From an uncultured Oscillospiraceae bacterium (lineage in GTDB: Bacteria; Bacillota; Clostridia; Oscillospirales; Oscillospiraceae), in NCBI GenBank assembly GCA_934668295.1, contig CAKUND010000055.1, positions 1 through 12,158 on the forward strand: DNA of 12,158 bases, in the 5' to 3' direction. Made by a program: the position numbers and the translations under genes. Below are positions 1 to 8,611 of this stretch, one piece after another. A model generated the notes under the pieces. The model was not told the DNA's origin, ran no database searches, and saw only the letters and a program-made list of their open reading frames with translations. Every line of letters starts with the position of its first letter. Position 1 is the stretch's first letter.

Positions 1-893
1 CCGCCTGCACCGGGGCCGGAGAACATGACCGCGCCGACACTGCTGCCCAGCGCCTCGACGGCGTTCAGAACGCCGGAGACGGGTGATAGCGGCTGCGAAG
101 CTGCAATGAAATGCGGCGAGACGAACACCGTGAGCGCCTGGCCCTGCCGGATGGCCCGGCCGAGCAGGCGAAGCTTCATCCCGGCGGCCTCGGCAAACGC
201 GGCGTCCTCCGCCGTGATGGCGGAAATGCCGGTCATGCTGACACGGGACGGGTCGACATTTTTGCCGAACATCATGTCGGCCAGAATGCAGAGCTTGCGG
301 CCGGCGTCGATGCCCTCAACGTCGGCGGTCGGGTCCTGCTCGGCATAGCCGCGCGCCTGCGCGTCGCGAAGCGCCGCTTCGTAGCTCTGGCCGCGCTCGA
401 GCATCTGCGTGAGGATAAAATTCGTTGTGCCGTTCAGAATGCCGCGCACTTCATAAATTTCATTCGCGCCGAGGCACTGGCTCAGCGGGTGCAGCACAGG
501 GATGCCGCCGCCGACGGAGGCTTCAAACAGAAGGCTCACGCCGTTCGCCTTTGCGAGCGCCAGAAGCTCCGCGCCGTGCTCGGCGATCATCTGCTTGTTG
601 GCCGTCACGACGTGCTTGCCTGCGGCAAGTGCGCGGCGGACATACTCGAGCGCCGCGCCGCAGCCGCCGATGGTTTCCATGACGAGAAACACGTCCGCGT
701 CGCGCTCGATCACGGAAAAATCCGTGACGACCTTGTCCCGATATGGCCTGTCCGGCAGCGCGCGGCGTGCCAGCACATGCGAAAGCTCCAGCTGTTCGCC
801 CGCGTTCCGTTCGAGCAGAGCCGCGTCCCGCAGCAAGATCTCCGCGCAGCTCCCGCCGACGACGCCGGGGCCGAGAATGGCAAGCTTTTTCAT
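1..893 (-). CDS. hom: Homoserine dehydrogenase, 3' end outside the window
   Basis: Cytosolic enzyme that reduces aspartate 4-semialdehyde to homoserine with NAD(P)H, the branch step towards threonine and methionine. Translating the minus strand from the ATG at 893 gives 297 open codons. Residues 8-13 (GPGVVG) are the nucleotide-binding loop, TANK ends at Lys100, and EASVGGGIP and GILNGTTNF follow at about 124-159. The catalytic segment GYAEQDPTADVEGIDAGRK (182-200) supplies Glu185, Asp196 and Lys200, matching the family's Glu/Asp/Lys set. A GGAGGG ribosome site lies just upstream of the start, and the stop of the upstream alcohol dehydrogenase gene is only 12 bp away, so it is the third gene of one operon. 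The family is usually a little over 400 residues, so the missing C-terminal part probably includes an ACT domain; this cannot be seen here. Confidence 0.96.
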   Translation of the reverse strand, partial: MKKLAILGPGVVGGSCAEILLRDAALLERNAGEQLELSHVLARRALPDRPYRDKVVTDFSVIERDADVFLVMETIGGCGAALEYVRRALAAGKHVVTANKQMIAEHGAELLALAKANGVSLLFEASVGGGIPVLHPLSQCLGANEIYEVRGILNGTTNFILTQMLERGQSYEAALRDAQARGYAEQDPTADVEGIDAGRKLCILADMMFGKNVDPSRVSMTGISAITAEDAAFAEAAGMKLRLLGRAIRQGQALTVFVSPHFIAASQPLSPVSGVLNAVEALGSSVGAVMFSGPGAG

Positions 894-905
894 TTCCGGC
901 CCTCC

Positions 906-2090
906 TCACGCTTCGTTGGCCCTGCGGTAGATCGCAAGAATTTTTTCATAGTCCAGCACGCGGAACGTGCCGATCGTGCGTGTTTTTCCGTAGCTGCACC
1001 GGCTGGCAAGGTCGGCAAGACCTGCCTCGTTCTGTCTGCCGCAGGAAAGCTCTCCCAGGTGCACAGGCATGCCGATGAATCGGAAGAACGCCTCCTGCTT
1101 TACGATGCCGACAAGGGCCGCGGCCGTGTCGTCCGCCTCCTCCACGTGCCAGACATTCCGCGCGAAGCGGGCGAAGCGCGTCGGACCCTCATCCATGACA
1201 GACCGCGCCCAGCTTGCCCATACGGCGGTCAGACTGTCGCCGTGATACACATCAAATTTCTCGCTCAGCGCGTGCCCGAGCTGGTGCGTGGCAAAGTCCT
1301 TCCTGCCGCCAAGCCCGGTCAGACCGTTGTGTGACAGGGAGCCCGCCCACATAATTTCGCTCATGGCCTTCTCGTCGTGCGCGTCACGCACGGCGGCGGG
1401 GCCGTATTCCAGCACGACGCGCAGAAGCGCCTCGGCCAGCTCATCCGTCAGGGCATTGTCGGTGACGGGGTTAAAATACCGGTCGAGCGTGTGCATGAGG
1501 ATATCGCTCACGCCGCAGGCGACCTGATGCACCGGGAGCGTCGCGGCGAGCAGCGGATCGAGAATGGCAAAGGCCGGGCGGTTGAACGGCGTATTGAGCC
1601 CGCGCTTCTCCCCTGCCTCCGCGTTGGTCAGAACAGCGGAGTCGCTCGTCTCGCTGCCGGCCGCCGGAATGGTCAAAACAACGCCGACGGGCATGGATCT
1701 GGTCAGCGGCGCGCGGCGCTTCCAGAATTCCCAGATGTCCGTGCCGGGGTTGGCCGCGCCGTGGGCGATGGCCTTGCAGGTGTCGATGACGCTGCCGCCG
1801 CCGACCGCCAGAATGAGCTCCGCGCCCGATTCCAGCGCCAGCTGCACACCCTCGCGGGCCAGCGCCGCGCGCGGGTTCGGCTGCACGCCGCCGAGCGTCC
1901 AATACTGAACGCCCGCCTCGTCCAGAAGCCGGAATACGCGGTCAAGCAGGCCGCTTTTCTTCGCGCTCGCACCGCCGTAGACGACCAGCACGCGCGAAAG
2001 CCCGCGCTTTTTCAGCAGCTCCGGCAGCTTGTCTGTGCTGCCCGCGCCGAACACGATCTCAGTCGGTACGAAATATTCAAATCCGTGCAT
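906..2090 (-). CDS. Iron-containing alcohol dehydrogenase (butanol dehydrogenase/YqhD-like)
   Basis: Group III metal-dependent alcohol dehydrogenase of 394 residues, a normal family length; it interconverts aldehydes and alcohols with NAD(P)H in the cytosol. GGGSVID at 97-103 is the dinucleotide-binding loop. The four metal ligands are intact: Asp196, His200, His269 and His283, with the conserved His273 between the last two. The overall style (FEYFVPTEIVFGAGS start, HQLGHALS, YHGDSL) resembles butanol dehydrogenases and YqhD more than the FucO or glycerol dehydrogenase branches, but the substrate cannot be read from sequence. It starts 4 bp after the ACT gene's stop, and its AGGA ribosome site overlaps the end of that gene, so the two are transcribed and probably translated together. 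hom follows after 12 bp. An aldehyde reductase between a threonine-type regulator and Hom is unusual and may act in the same pathway; that is inference. Confidence 0.95.
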   Translation of the reverse strand: MHGFEYFVPTEIVFGAGSTDKLPELLKKRGLSRVLVVYGGASAKKSGLLDRVFRLLDEAGVQYWTLGGVQPNPRAALAREGVQLALESGAELILAVGGGSVIDTCKAIAHGAANPGTDIWEFWKRRAPLTRSMPVGVVLTIPAAGSETSDSAVLTNAEAGEKRGLNTPFNRPAFAILDPLLAATLPVHQVACGVSDILMHTLDRYFNPVTDNALTDELAEALLRVVLEYGPAAVRDAHDEKAMSEIMWAGSLSHNGLTGLGGRKDFATHQLGHALSEKFDVYHGDSLTAVWASWARSVMDEGPTRFARFARNVWHVEEADDTAAALVGIVKQEAFFRFIGMPVHLGELSCGRQNEAGLADLASRCSYGKTRTIGTFRVLDYEKILAIYRRANEA

Positions 2091-2094
2091 ATGC

Positions 2095-2535
2095 TTATCC
2101 TGCGACGCAGTCTGCCTTGACTACGCCCTTCCTTTCTGCGATCTGCTGCGTCAGCGCTTCAATGTTGCAGCTGAGATTGCTTGTCTCCGCCGAAATGGTC
2201 ACCATGGCGCGGCCCCCGGTGGGGATCGACTGGTTGATGGTCAGTATATTTGCGCCGCAGTTGGCAAAAATAGTTAATATCTCAGACAGAATGCCGGCCT
2301 TATCCTTGAGCATGATCTGGAATGTGATGATGCGGCCGGCCATCAGATTCTGAAACGGCGCGATGGCGTCGCGGTACTTATAAAACGCGCTGCGGCTGAT
2401 GCCGACGGCCTGCGCGGCCACATTGACCTTGTCCGTCTCGCCGGTCTCGAGCATGCGCTTGGCCTCGGCGACCTTCTGAAAGATCTCCGGCAGGGCGGCG
2501 GCCTCTACGATATAATACTTCGGGCTTTGTTCCAT
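2095..2535 (-). CDS. ACT-domain protein with helix-turn-helix, PheB/ThrR (UPF0735) type
   Basis: Probable amino-acid-responsive regulator of 146 residues. Residues about 35-57 (VNVAAQAVGISRSAFYKYRD) look like a helix-turn-helix, and residues 69 to about 142 form an ACT domain with the typical KDKAGILSEILTIFANCGANILTINQSI core. The family is named UPF0735/PheB; as I recall, the Bacillus subtilis member was reported as ThrR, a repressor of threonine biosynthesis genes. That fits this operon, which ends with hom. I chose the ATG at 2535 because GAGGTGA stands 6-7 bp upstream of it; the in-frame GTG at 2544 lies inside that ribosome site and is rejected. It is the first gene of the operon, with a good promoter about 50 bp upstream. 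Ligand (threonine or another amino acid) and targets are inferred. Confidence 0.92.
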   Translation of the reverse strand: MEQSPKYYIVEAAALPEIFQKVAEAKRMLETGETDKVNVAAQAVGISRSAFYKYRDAIAPFQNLMAGRIITFQIMLKDKAGILSEILTIFANCGANILTINQSIPTGGRAMVTISAETSNLSCNIEALTQQIAERKGVVKADCVAG

Positions 2536-2591
2536 AGCGTTCACCTCATAATTGTCCGTGTTGGAAAAGCAAGTGTCTATACTCAGGCTTC

Positions 2592-2620
2592 AATATACAC
2601 CACACGCCCGCAAATTGCAA
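2592..2620 (-). promoter_or_regulatory. Sigma-A-type promoter of the ACT-ADH-hom operon
   Basis: On the minus strand, TTGCAA (2615-2620) is followed after exactly 17 bp by TATATT (2592-2597), a good -35/-10 pair. Transcription would begin near 2585, leaving a leader of about 50 bases before the ATG at 2535. An imperfect dyad (GTGTCTATA at 2573-2581 and TATACAC at 2594-2600) overlaps the -10 box and start point and could be an operator. Confidence 0.7.
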
Positions 2621-2649
2621 GCAGAAAAGCACAGGAGGAATTCGGAAAC

Positions 2650-3711
2650 ATGAAAAGCCGCAAGATCTGGAAGACTGTTCTGATCGCGCTGGGCTGCGCG
2701 CTCGGCGCGTGGGCGTTCGGCGCGCTGCTGCTGCCGGTGCTGCTGCCGTTTTTCATCGGACTGGCGGTGAGCCTGCTGGCAGAAAAGCCGGTGCAGCTTC
2801 TGCAGACGCGGGCGCGCTTCCCGCGCCCGCTGGCATCCGGGCTGTGTGTGCTGCTGCTGTTCGGGATCATGTTCGGCGGGCTGTTTTTCCTGTGCCGCCT
2901 GCTGTGCTCAGAGGCGGCGGATCTGGCCCGGCAGCTGCCGCGGCTGGCGGAAAATCTGGCCCCGCTTTTTGAAAAGCTGAAATCGCGCCTGCTCACACTC
3001 GCCGGGAGGCTCCCGGATGGCCTCGGGACGGGTCTGCGCGCGGGCGTCGAGGAATTTTTCAAGACCGGCGCGGGCCTCGGCACAAAGCTCTATGAAACGC
3101 TCTTTTCCTGGGCATCCGGCATCATCGGGCGGCTGCCGGACGCGGTGCTGTTCACGGTGACGGCGATCTTGTCCAGCTTCATGCTCTCCGGCGAGCTGCC
3201 CACCATCCGCGCCTGGCTGCGGCGCGCGGTGCGGCCGGCATGGCTGGAAAAGCTGCAGACGCTCGGCGGACATGTGCGCACAACGCTCGGCGGCTGGCTC
3301 AGGGCGCAGCTGAAGCTGATGGGCATCACATTTCTGATTTTGAACGCAGGACTGCTGCTGCTTCGAGTGCGCTATCCGGTGCTGGCGGCGCTGGTCATTA
3401 CGGTAGTCGACGCGCTGCCGGTGTTCGGCACGGGCACAATCCTGATCCCATGGGCACTGGCTCTGTTTTTGCAGGGAGAGACGAAAACCGGCGTCGGGCT
3501 CGTCATTTTATACGGAGCCGCGGCTCTCAGCCGGCAGGCACTCGAGCCGCGGCTGGTCGGGAAGCAGGTGGGGCTGAATCCGGTTCTGACGCTGCTGGCA
3601 CTTTATACAGGCTACCGGCTGCTGGGCGTGGGCGGGATGATCGTGTTCCCCATCGCGGCGATGCTTTTCAAGCAGCTCTGGGACCATTCCGGCCTGCAGC
3701 CGGACGGATAG
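2650..3711 (+). CDS. ytvI: AI-2E-family transporter / sporulation integral membrane protein YtvI
   Basis: Polytopic membrane protein of 353 residues in the AI-2E transporter (PerM/YtvI) family. Hydrophobic segments lie near residues 8-44 (two spans), 62-86, 158-180, 223-272, 279-295 and 311-342, with an amphipathic, probably extramembrane part at about 88-157. The family fingerprints are DALPVFGTG (254-262) and LEPRLVGKQVGLNP (298-311). YtvI members occur in endospore formers; the transported substrate is unknown. The start is the ATG at 2650 because AGGAGG sits at 2633-2638; an open frame extending upstream to 2527 runs across the promoter of the divergent operon and is not used. The gene is divergent from the ACT operon, and I found no convincing plus-strand promoter in the short gap, so a sporulation sigma factor is possible but not shown. 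It ends at 3711, just before the next promoter. Confidence 0.9.
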   Translation: MKSRKIWKTVLIALGCALGAWAFGALLLPVLLPFFIGLAVSLLAEKPVQLLQTRARFPRPLASGLCVLLLFGIMFGGLFFLCRLLCSEAADLARQLPRLAENLAPLFEKLKSRLLTLAGRLPDGLGTGLRAGVEEFFKTGAGLGTKLYETLFSWASGIIGRLPDAVLFTVTAILSSFMLSGELPTIRAWLRRAVRPAWLEKLQTLGGHVRTTLGGWLRAQLKLMGITFLILNAGLLLLRVRYPVLAALVITVVDALPVFGTGTILIPWALALFLQGETKTGVGLVILYGAAALSRQALEPRLVGKQVGLNPVLTLLALYTGYRLLGVGGMIVFPIAAMLFKQLWDHSGLQPDG

Positions 3712-3723
3712 CGGCGCGGGGGC

Positions 3724-3752
3724 TTGCGCGCTGCACCGCCGCACGGTATAAT
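3724..3752 (+). promoter_or_regulatory. Promoter of the pseudouridine synthase gene
   Basis: TTGCGC (3724-3729), a 17-bp spacer and a perfect TATAAT (3747-3752). The predicted start near 3759 lies right before AGGAGG (3761-3766), so the leader would be only about 15 bases. The -35 begins 13 bp after the ytvI stop. Confidence 0.75.
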
Positions 3753-3774
3753 AGCGCCGAAGGAGGCGGTGCGC

Positions 3775-4653
3775 ATGATCCTCGAACAGACAGCCGCGCG
3801 GCAGACGAAGCTGCTGTCGCTCCTGCGGCAGGAATTCGGTTTGTCCGCCGGACTGGTCAAGCGGCTCAAATGGCAGAACGCGCTGTTTGTAAACGGCGCG
3901 CCCGCCCATACCGACGCGGCAGTAACTCCCGGCGACCGGGTGCGCGTCGTGCTCGAGGAGCGGACGGAGGGCTTTGACCCGGAGCCGATACCGCTTTCCG
4001 TTCTCTATGAGGACGAATCCTTTCTGGCCGTCGACAAGCCTGCCGGGATGCTGGTGCATCCGTCGCCGCAGAAAAACAGCGGAACGCTTGCAAACGGCGT
4101 GTTATACCACCTGCAGGCGCGCGGCGAGGCGGCCGGCGTCCATCCCGTGACGCGGCTCGACCGGGATACGTTCGGCGTGGTGATCCTGGCGAAAAACGCG
4201 AATATCCACGACCGCTTCTGCCGGATGCTGCGCGAGCGGCAGCTGGAAAAAACCTACTGCGCCTCCGTCTTCGGCCGGCCGCCGCAGGACGAGGGGCAGA
4301 TCGAGCTGCCGGTCTATAAGGTCGGTGGCGGCAGCCTCATCCGCGTCGTGGACGAGCGGGGGCAGCAGGCGCTGACGCACTACCGCGTGCTGGAGCGCGC
4401 GGAGCATACGGCGCTTCTGGAGCTGCACCCCCTGACGGGACGCACGCACCAGCTCCGCCTGCACTGCATGGCCTCCGGCTTTCCGATCCTCGGCGACCCG
4501 CAGTACAAAAGCCCGGAATCGGCGGTGTATTCTGCCGCCCACGGCCTTTTCACGCAGCAGCTGTGCGCTGCGCGGCTCGTTTTTTCGCATCCCATGACGG
4601 GCGAGCAGATGGAAATTTTGTCGAAACAGGCAGTTTTCTTTCCAAAGGACTAG
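3775..4653 (+). CDS. RluA/RluD-family RNA pseudouridine synthase
   Basis: Cytosolic enzyme that isomerises uridine to pseudouridine in rRNA or tRNA. The 292 residues comprise an S4-like RNA-binding N-terminus (about 15-62, with LVKRLKWQNALFVNG) and an RluA catalytic domain (about 75-285). The active-site motif HPVTRLDRDTFG (123-134) carries the catalytic Asp129; AVDKPAGMLVHPS (85-97), LEKTY (157-161) and HPLTGRTHQLRLH (218-230) are further family blocks. The ATG at 3775 is preceded by AGGAGG with 8 bp spacing; an in-frame GTG at 3769 is too close to that site. RluA, RluC and RluD cannot be told apart from sequence features alone, so no symbol is given and the target uridine is unknown. It has its own promoter, and the next gene's -35 overlaps its stop codon. 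Confidence 0.94.
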   Translation: MILEQTAARQTKLLSLLRQEFGLSAGLVKRLKWQNALFVNGAPAHTDAAVTPGDRVRVVLEERTEGFDPEPIPLSVLYEDESFLAVDKPAGMLVHPSPQKNSGTLANGVLYHLQARGEAAGVHPVTRLDRDTFGVVILAKNANIHDRFCRMLRERQLEKTYCASVFGRPPQDEGQIELPVYKVGGGSLIRVVDERGQQALTHYRVLERAEHTALLELHPLTGRTHQLRLHCMASGFPILGDPQYKSPESAVYSAAHGLFTQQLCAARLVFSHPMTGEQMEILSKQAVFFPKD

Positions 4654-4680
4654 GCAAGCGTCCCATGCTTCTGGTATAAT
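4651..4680 (+). promoter_or_regulatory. Extended -10 promoter of the small membrane protein gene
   Basis: TAGGCA (4651-4656, overlapping the preceding stop codon), an 18-bp spacer and a perfect TATAAT (4675-4680) with TGG directly in front (4672-4674), which makes an extended -10 element. The start would be near 4687. Confidence 0.7.
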
Positions 4681-4705
4681 ACAAAAAAAGCATTGGAGTC
4701 ACTGC

Positions 4706-5026
4706 ATGGAGAAAAAGAACGCAGTCTACACCATCACTGAGGATCAGTCGCCGGAGGAGGCGCGCCGGGAGCATGTCATGCTCGTCGCGCGCAATCTGCT
4801 GGCAGGCGCGGCGGCCGTTTTGTTTCTGGCCTCGTTCGCGCTGGCGGACATCCACAAGCTGCTTCGCGCAGCGGCATATTTTCTCGGCGCGGGCGCGTAT
4901 TTCGCTGAAATTCTCGTCCTGACGGACGGCTTCCGGCAAAAGGTCCCGCAGAAGGAGCTTTTCATGGCCTACTGCTTCGGCCCGCTGTACATCCTGCTGG
5001 GATTGAGCTATCTGCTTGAGGCGTGA
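4706..5026 (+). CDS. Small three-helix membrane protein of unknown function
   Basis: I do not recognise this 106-residue protein. A charged, acidic N-terminus (residues 1-23) is followed by three likely membrane helices: about 27-47 (LVARNLLAGAAAVLFLASFAL), 52-72 (LLRAAAYFLGAGAYFAEILVL) and 85-104 (LFMAYCFGPLYILLGLSYLL), joined by short loops. A charged stretch (RQKVPQKE, 77-84) separates helices two and three. The ATG at 4706 has GGAG at 4695-4698 and a strong dedicated promoter, which supports a real gene. Codon use matches its neighbours. There is no enzymatic motif, and no partner gene suggests a role. It is the last plus-strand gene before the convergent gap. Confidence 0.8.
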   Translation: MEKKNAVYTITEDQSPEEARREHVMLVARNLLAGAAAVLFLASFALADIHKLLRAAAYFLGAGAYFAEILVLTDGFRQKVPQKELFMAYCFGPLYILLGLSYLLEA

Positions 5027-5089
5027 ACGCTGTCTGCAAAGGCGCAGGGCCGTCGACCCTTACGGCAAGATTTTCGATCCGCTGTATTT

Positions 5090-5118
5090 TGTAGGGGCAG
5101 CAAAGCCCTGCCCCTACA
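5090..5118. repeat. Perfect 11-bp inverted repeat, GTAGGGGC type
   Basis: TGTAGGGGCAG (5090-5100) and CTGCCCCTACA (5108-5118) are exact reverse complements around a 7-base loop. There is no T-run on either side, so it is not a standard terminator. A similar AGGGGC hairpin lies between dnaK and dnaJ, suggesting a dispersed short repeat. Confidence 0.75.
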
Positions 5119-5339
5119 GAGTCTCAGCGAATTCGTACTGCCCTGCAAATTTCGAACGCAAAGCGAATTTACCGCAGTCATTCAAACGCAGCTGCTCACA
5201 ATTTTAGTGTACCATGACAGACGGCGCGTATTATAGCGCCCGTAAGGTGACTTGGTGTGCTCGTAACGACTAAAAAATTAGGGCTTGCCTAAGCTGTACC
5301 TGCAGCAGGCACCAAACGCGTCCAAGCGCCCCTTTTCTC

Positions 5340-5373
5340 CCCTATCATTTCCGGCAAGACGGAAATGATAGGG
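5340..5373. repeat. Perfect 14-bp inverted repeat hairpin
   Basis: CCCTATCATTTCCG (5340-5353) pairs exactly with CGGAAATGATAGGG (5360-5373) around the loop GCAAGA. Neither side continues into a T-run (TCGCCGG follows on the plus strand), so it does not look like an intrinsic terminator. It lies beyond the dnaJ terminator. Confidence 0.75.
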
Positions 5374-5410
5374 TCGCCGGAGGCCTGACCAGCCTGCAAT
5401 TTACATCTTC

Positions 5411-5460
5411 ACAAAAACAAACGCGCCTGCGGCATAGCTGCCGCAGGCGCGTGGTTTTTT
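5411..5460 (-). terminator. Bidirectional intrinsic terminator of the heat-shock operon
   Basis: Arms ACGCGCCTGCGGCA (5421-5434) and TGCCGCAGGCGCGT (5439-5452) form a perfect 14-bp GC-rich stem with a TAGC loop. On the minus strand the hairpin is followed by TTGTTTTTGT and lies about 19 bp after the dnaJ stop. On the plus strand it is followed by GGTTTTTT, so it can also stop transcription arriving from the left. Confidence 0.9.
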
Positions 5461-5470
5461 ATGGATGGAT

Positions 5471-6616
5471 TCAGCCCTTGAGCTTGTCGAAAAAGCTCTT
5501 GCGCTTGGGCTGGCCGTCGTCGCCGACGGAGGATTCGAGCTGCTTTAAGAGCTCCTTCTGTTCGCGCGTGAGCTTCGTCGGCGTCTCGACGACGACGGTG
5601 ACGAACTGGTCGCCGCGCGTCTTGTAGCCGACATAGGGGATGCCCTTGCCGCGCAGGCGGAAGGTCGTGCCGGTCTGCGTGCCCTCGGGGATCTGGTAGC
5701 GCACCTTGCCGTCGAGCGTCGGGACCTCAATGGACGCGCCGAGCGCGGCCTGTGTAAAGGAAATGGGCATCTGGCACATGACGTTCGCGCCGTCACGCGT
5801 GAAGATCGGGTGCTTGCGCACGGACACGGTCACGAGCAGATCGCCGTTCGGGCCGCCGTTCGAGCCGGCATTGCCCTCGTCGCGCACGCGGAAGGACTGG
5901 CCGTCGTCGATGCCGGCAGGAACCTTGACGCGGATGGTCTTCGTGTGGCGCACCTTGCCCTTGCCCCGGCAAGCGGTGCAGGGGTTGGTGATGATGGTGC
6001 CGGTGCCGCCGCACTTCGGGCACGGCTGATTGGACTGCATGGTCATGCCCATGAAATTCTGCTGGGTGCGCACGGTGCCGGTGCCGTGGCAGTACGTACA
6101 GGTCTGGGGGCTCGTGCCCTCCTTTGCGCCGGTGCCGTGGCAGGTGCTGCAGGTCTCGATGCGGGAGAAGGTGATCTCGCGTTCGCAGCCGAAGGCCGCG
6201 TCCTCAAAGCTGATCTCGATCTCGCTGACAACGTTCTGTCCCTTCGCCGGGCCCCTTCTGCGCCCGGACGACGACGATGCGCCGCCGCCGAAGAAATCGC
6301 CGAAAATATCGCCGAGATCCCCGAAGCCGCCGAACCCGCCGCCAAAGCCGCCGCCGAAGCCCGCGTTCGGGTTGAAGTTCGGGTCGACGCCCGCGAAGCC
6401 GTACTGGTCGTACCGGGCCTTTTTATCGGCGTCGGACAGGACCTCATACGCCTCGTTGATCTCCTTGAACTTTTCCTCGGCGGTCTTGTCGCCGGGGTTC
6501 TGATCGGGGTGGTATTTCATGGCCAGCTTGCGGTAGGCCTTTTTGATCTCGGCGTCGGACGCGTTTTTCTCGACGCCCAGCACCTCGTAATAATCTCGTT
6601 TGTTCTGATCTGCCAT
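5471..6616 (-). CDS. dnaJ: Chaperone DnaJ (Hsp40), type I
   Basis: Co-chaperone that delivers unfolded proteins to DnaK and stimulates its ATPase. The 381 residues show the full type I order: J domain (about 8-70) with HPD at 36-38, a Gly/Phe-rich linker (about 86-111), and a zinc-binding domain with four CxxC pairs at Cys156/159, 173/176, 199/202 and 213/216. A C-terminal substrate-binding region with the [20 protein letters not shown] block (about 232-251) follows. The ATG at 6616 is preceded by GAGGTGA. It is the last gene of the hrcA operon, 77 bp after dnaK, and that gap contains a GC-rich hairpin. A strong terminator follows. Confidence 0.99.
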   Translation of the reverse strand: MADQNKRDYYEVLGVEKNASDAEIKKAYRKLAMKYHPDQNPGDKTAEEKFKEINEAYEVLSDADKKARYDQYGFAGVDPNFNPNAGFGGGFGGGFGGFGDLGDIFGDFFGGGASSSSGRRRGPAKGQNVVSEIEISFEDAAFGCEREITFSRIETCSTCHGTGAKEGTSPQTCTYCHGTGTVRTQQNFMGMTMQSNQPCPKCGGTGTIITNPCTACRGKGKVRHTKTIRVKVPAGIDDGQSFRVRDEGNAGSNGGPNGDLLVTVSVRKHPIFTRDGANVMCQMPISFTQAALGASIEVPTLDGKVRYQIPEGTQTGTTFRLRGKGIPYVGYKTRGDQFVTVVVETPTKLTREQKELLKQLESSVGDDGQPKRKSFFDKLKG

Positions 6617-6649
6617 ACTATCTCACCTCAGATTCGGTGGGTAACAGCC

Positions 6650-6676
6650 GATAGGGGCGGTCACGCCGCCCCTGTC
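6650..6676. repeat. GC-rich hairpin between dnaK and dnaJ
   Basis: GATAGGGGCGG (6650-6660) faces CCGCCCCTGTC (6666-6676) around TCACG; ten of eleven positions pair, with an 8-bp perfect inner stem. There is no T-run on either side, so full termination is unlikely. In the operon transcript it could slow RNA polymerase or block 3' decay, lowering dnaJ relative to dnaK. It shares the TAGGGGC core with the hairpin at 5090-5118. Confidence 0.65.
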
Positions 6677-6693
6677 AAGCTGTGCTTCACGAA

Positions 6694-8550
<1,857 letters not shown>

Positions 8551-8611
8551 CTATATGAATGCCTGTATTTACAATTTTATATGCTGCCGGCTCCCCGGCT
8601 TGGGTGCTATT

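Larger units (their letters stand above)
5027..5420. other. Long convergent intergenic region rich in inverted repeats; no gene seen
   Basis: This gap lies between two gene ends and contains no supported protein gene. It holds several separate palindromic elements: a perfect 11-bp hairpin (5090-5118), AAATTTCG facing CGAATTT (5147-5170), ACGGCGC facing GCGCCCGT (5221-5243, one bulge), TTGGTG facing CACCAA (5252-5257 with 5310-5315) enclosing CTAAAAAATTAG (5270-5281) and CCTG-cag-CAGG (5299-5309), and a perfect 14-bp hairpin (5340-5373). It is visibly more AT-rich in places than the flanking genes. A dispersed intergenic repeat or a structured small RNA would both fit. I found no matching -35/-10 pair on either strand, so expression is unproven. 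Confidence 0.5.

Noticed and set aside
111..1334. Plus-strand open frame of about 407 codons opposite hom and the alcohol dehydrogenase
   Set aside because: It spans two clear minus-strand genes and their boundary, shows no family motif, and has arginine/alanine-rich shadow composition.
2552..2583. Possible plus-strand promoter for ytvI (TTGTCC and TATACT)
   Set aside because: The spacer is 20 bp and the -35 is weak; TTGGAA at 2561 is only 11 bp away. No acceptable sigma-A pairing.
2527..2649. Upstream extension of ytvI by about 40 residues
   Set aside because: It runs over the divergent operon's ribosome site and promoter; AGGAGG at 2633-2638 clearly serves the ATG at 2650.
5016..5207. 63-codon plus-strand frame in the convergent gap
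   Set aside because: It starts at a TTG inside the preceding gene, has no ribosome site and reads through the 5090-5118 hairpin; it is better explained as non-coding repeat sequence.
5221..5243. TATTAT/TATAAT box as a promoter for a small RNA in the gap
   Set aside because: On both strands the positions 17 bp upstream show no resemblance to TTGACA, and the box is the loop of an inverted repeat.
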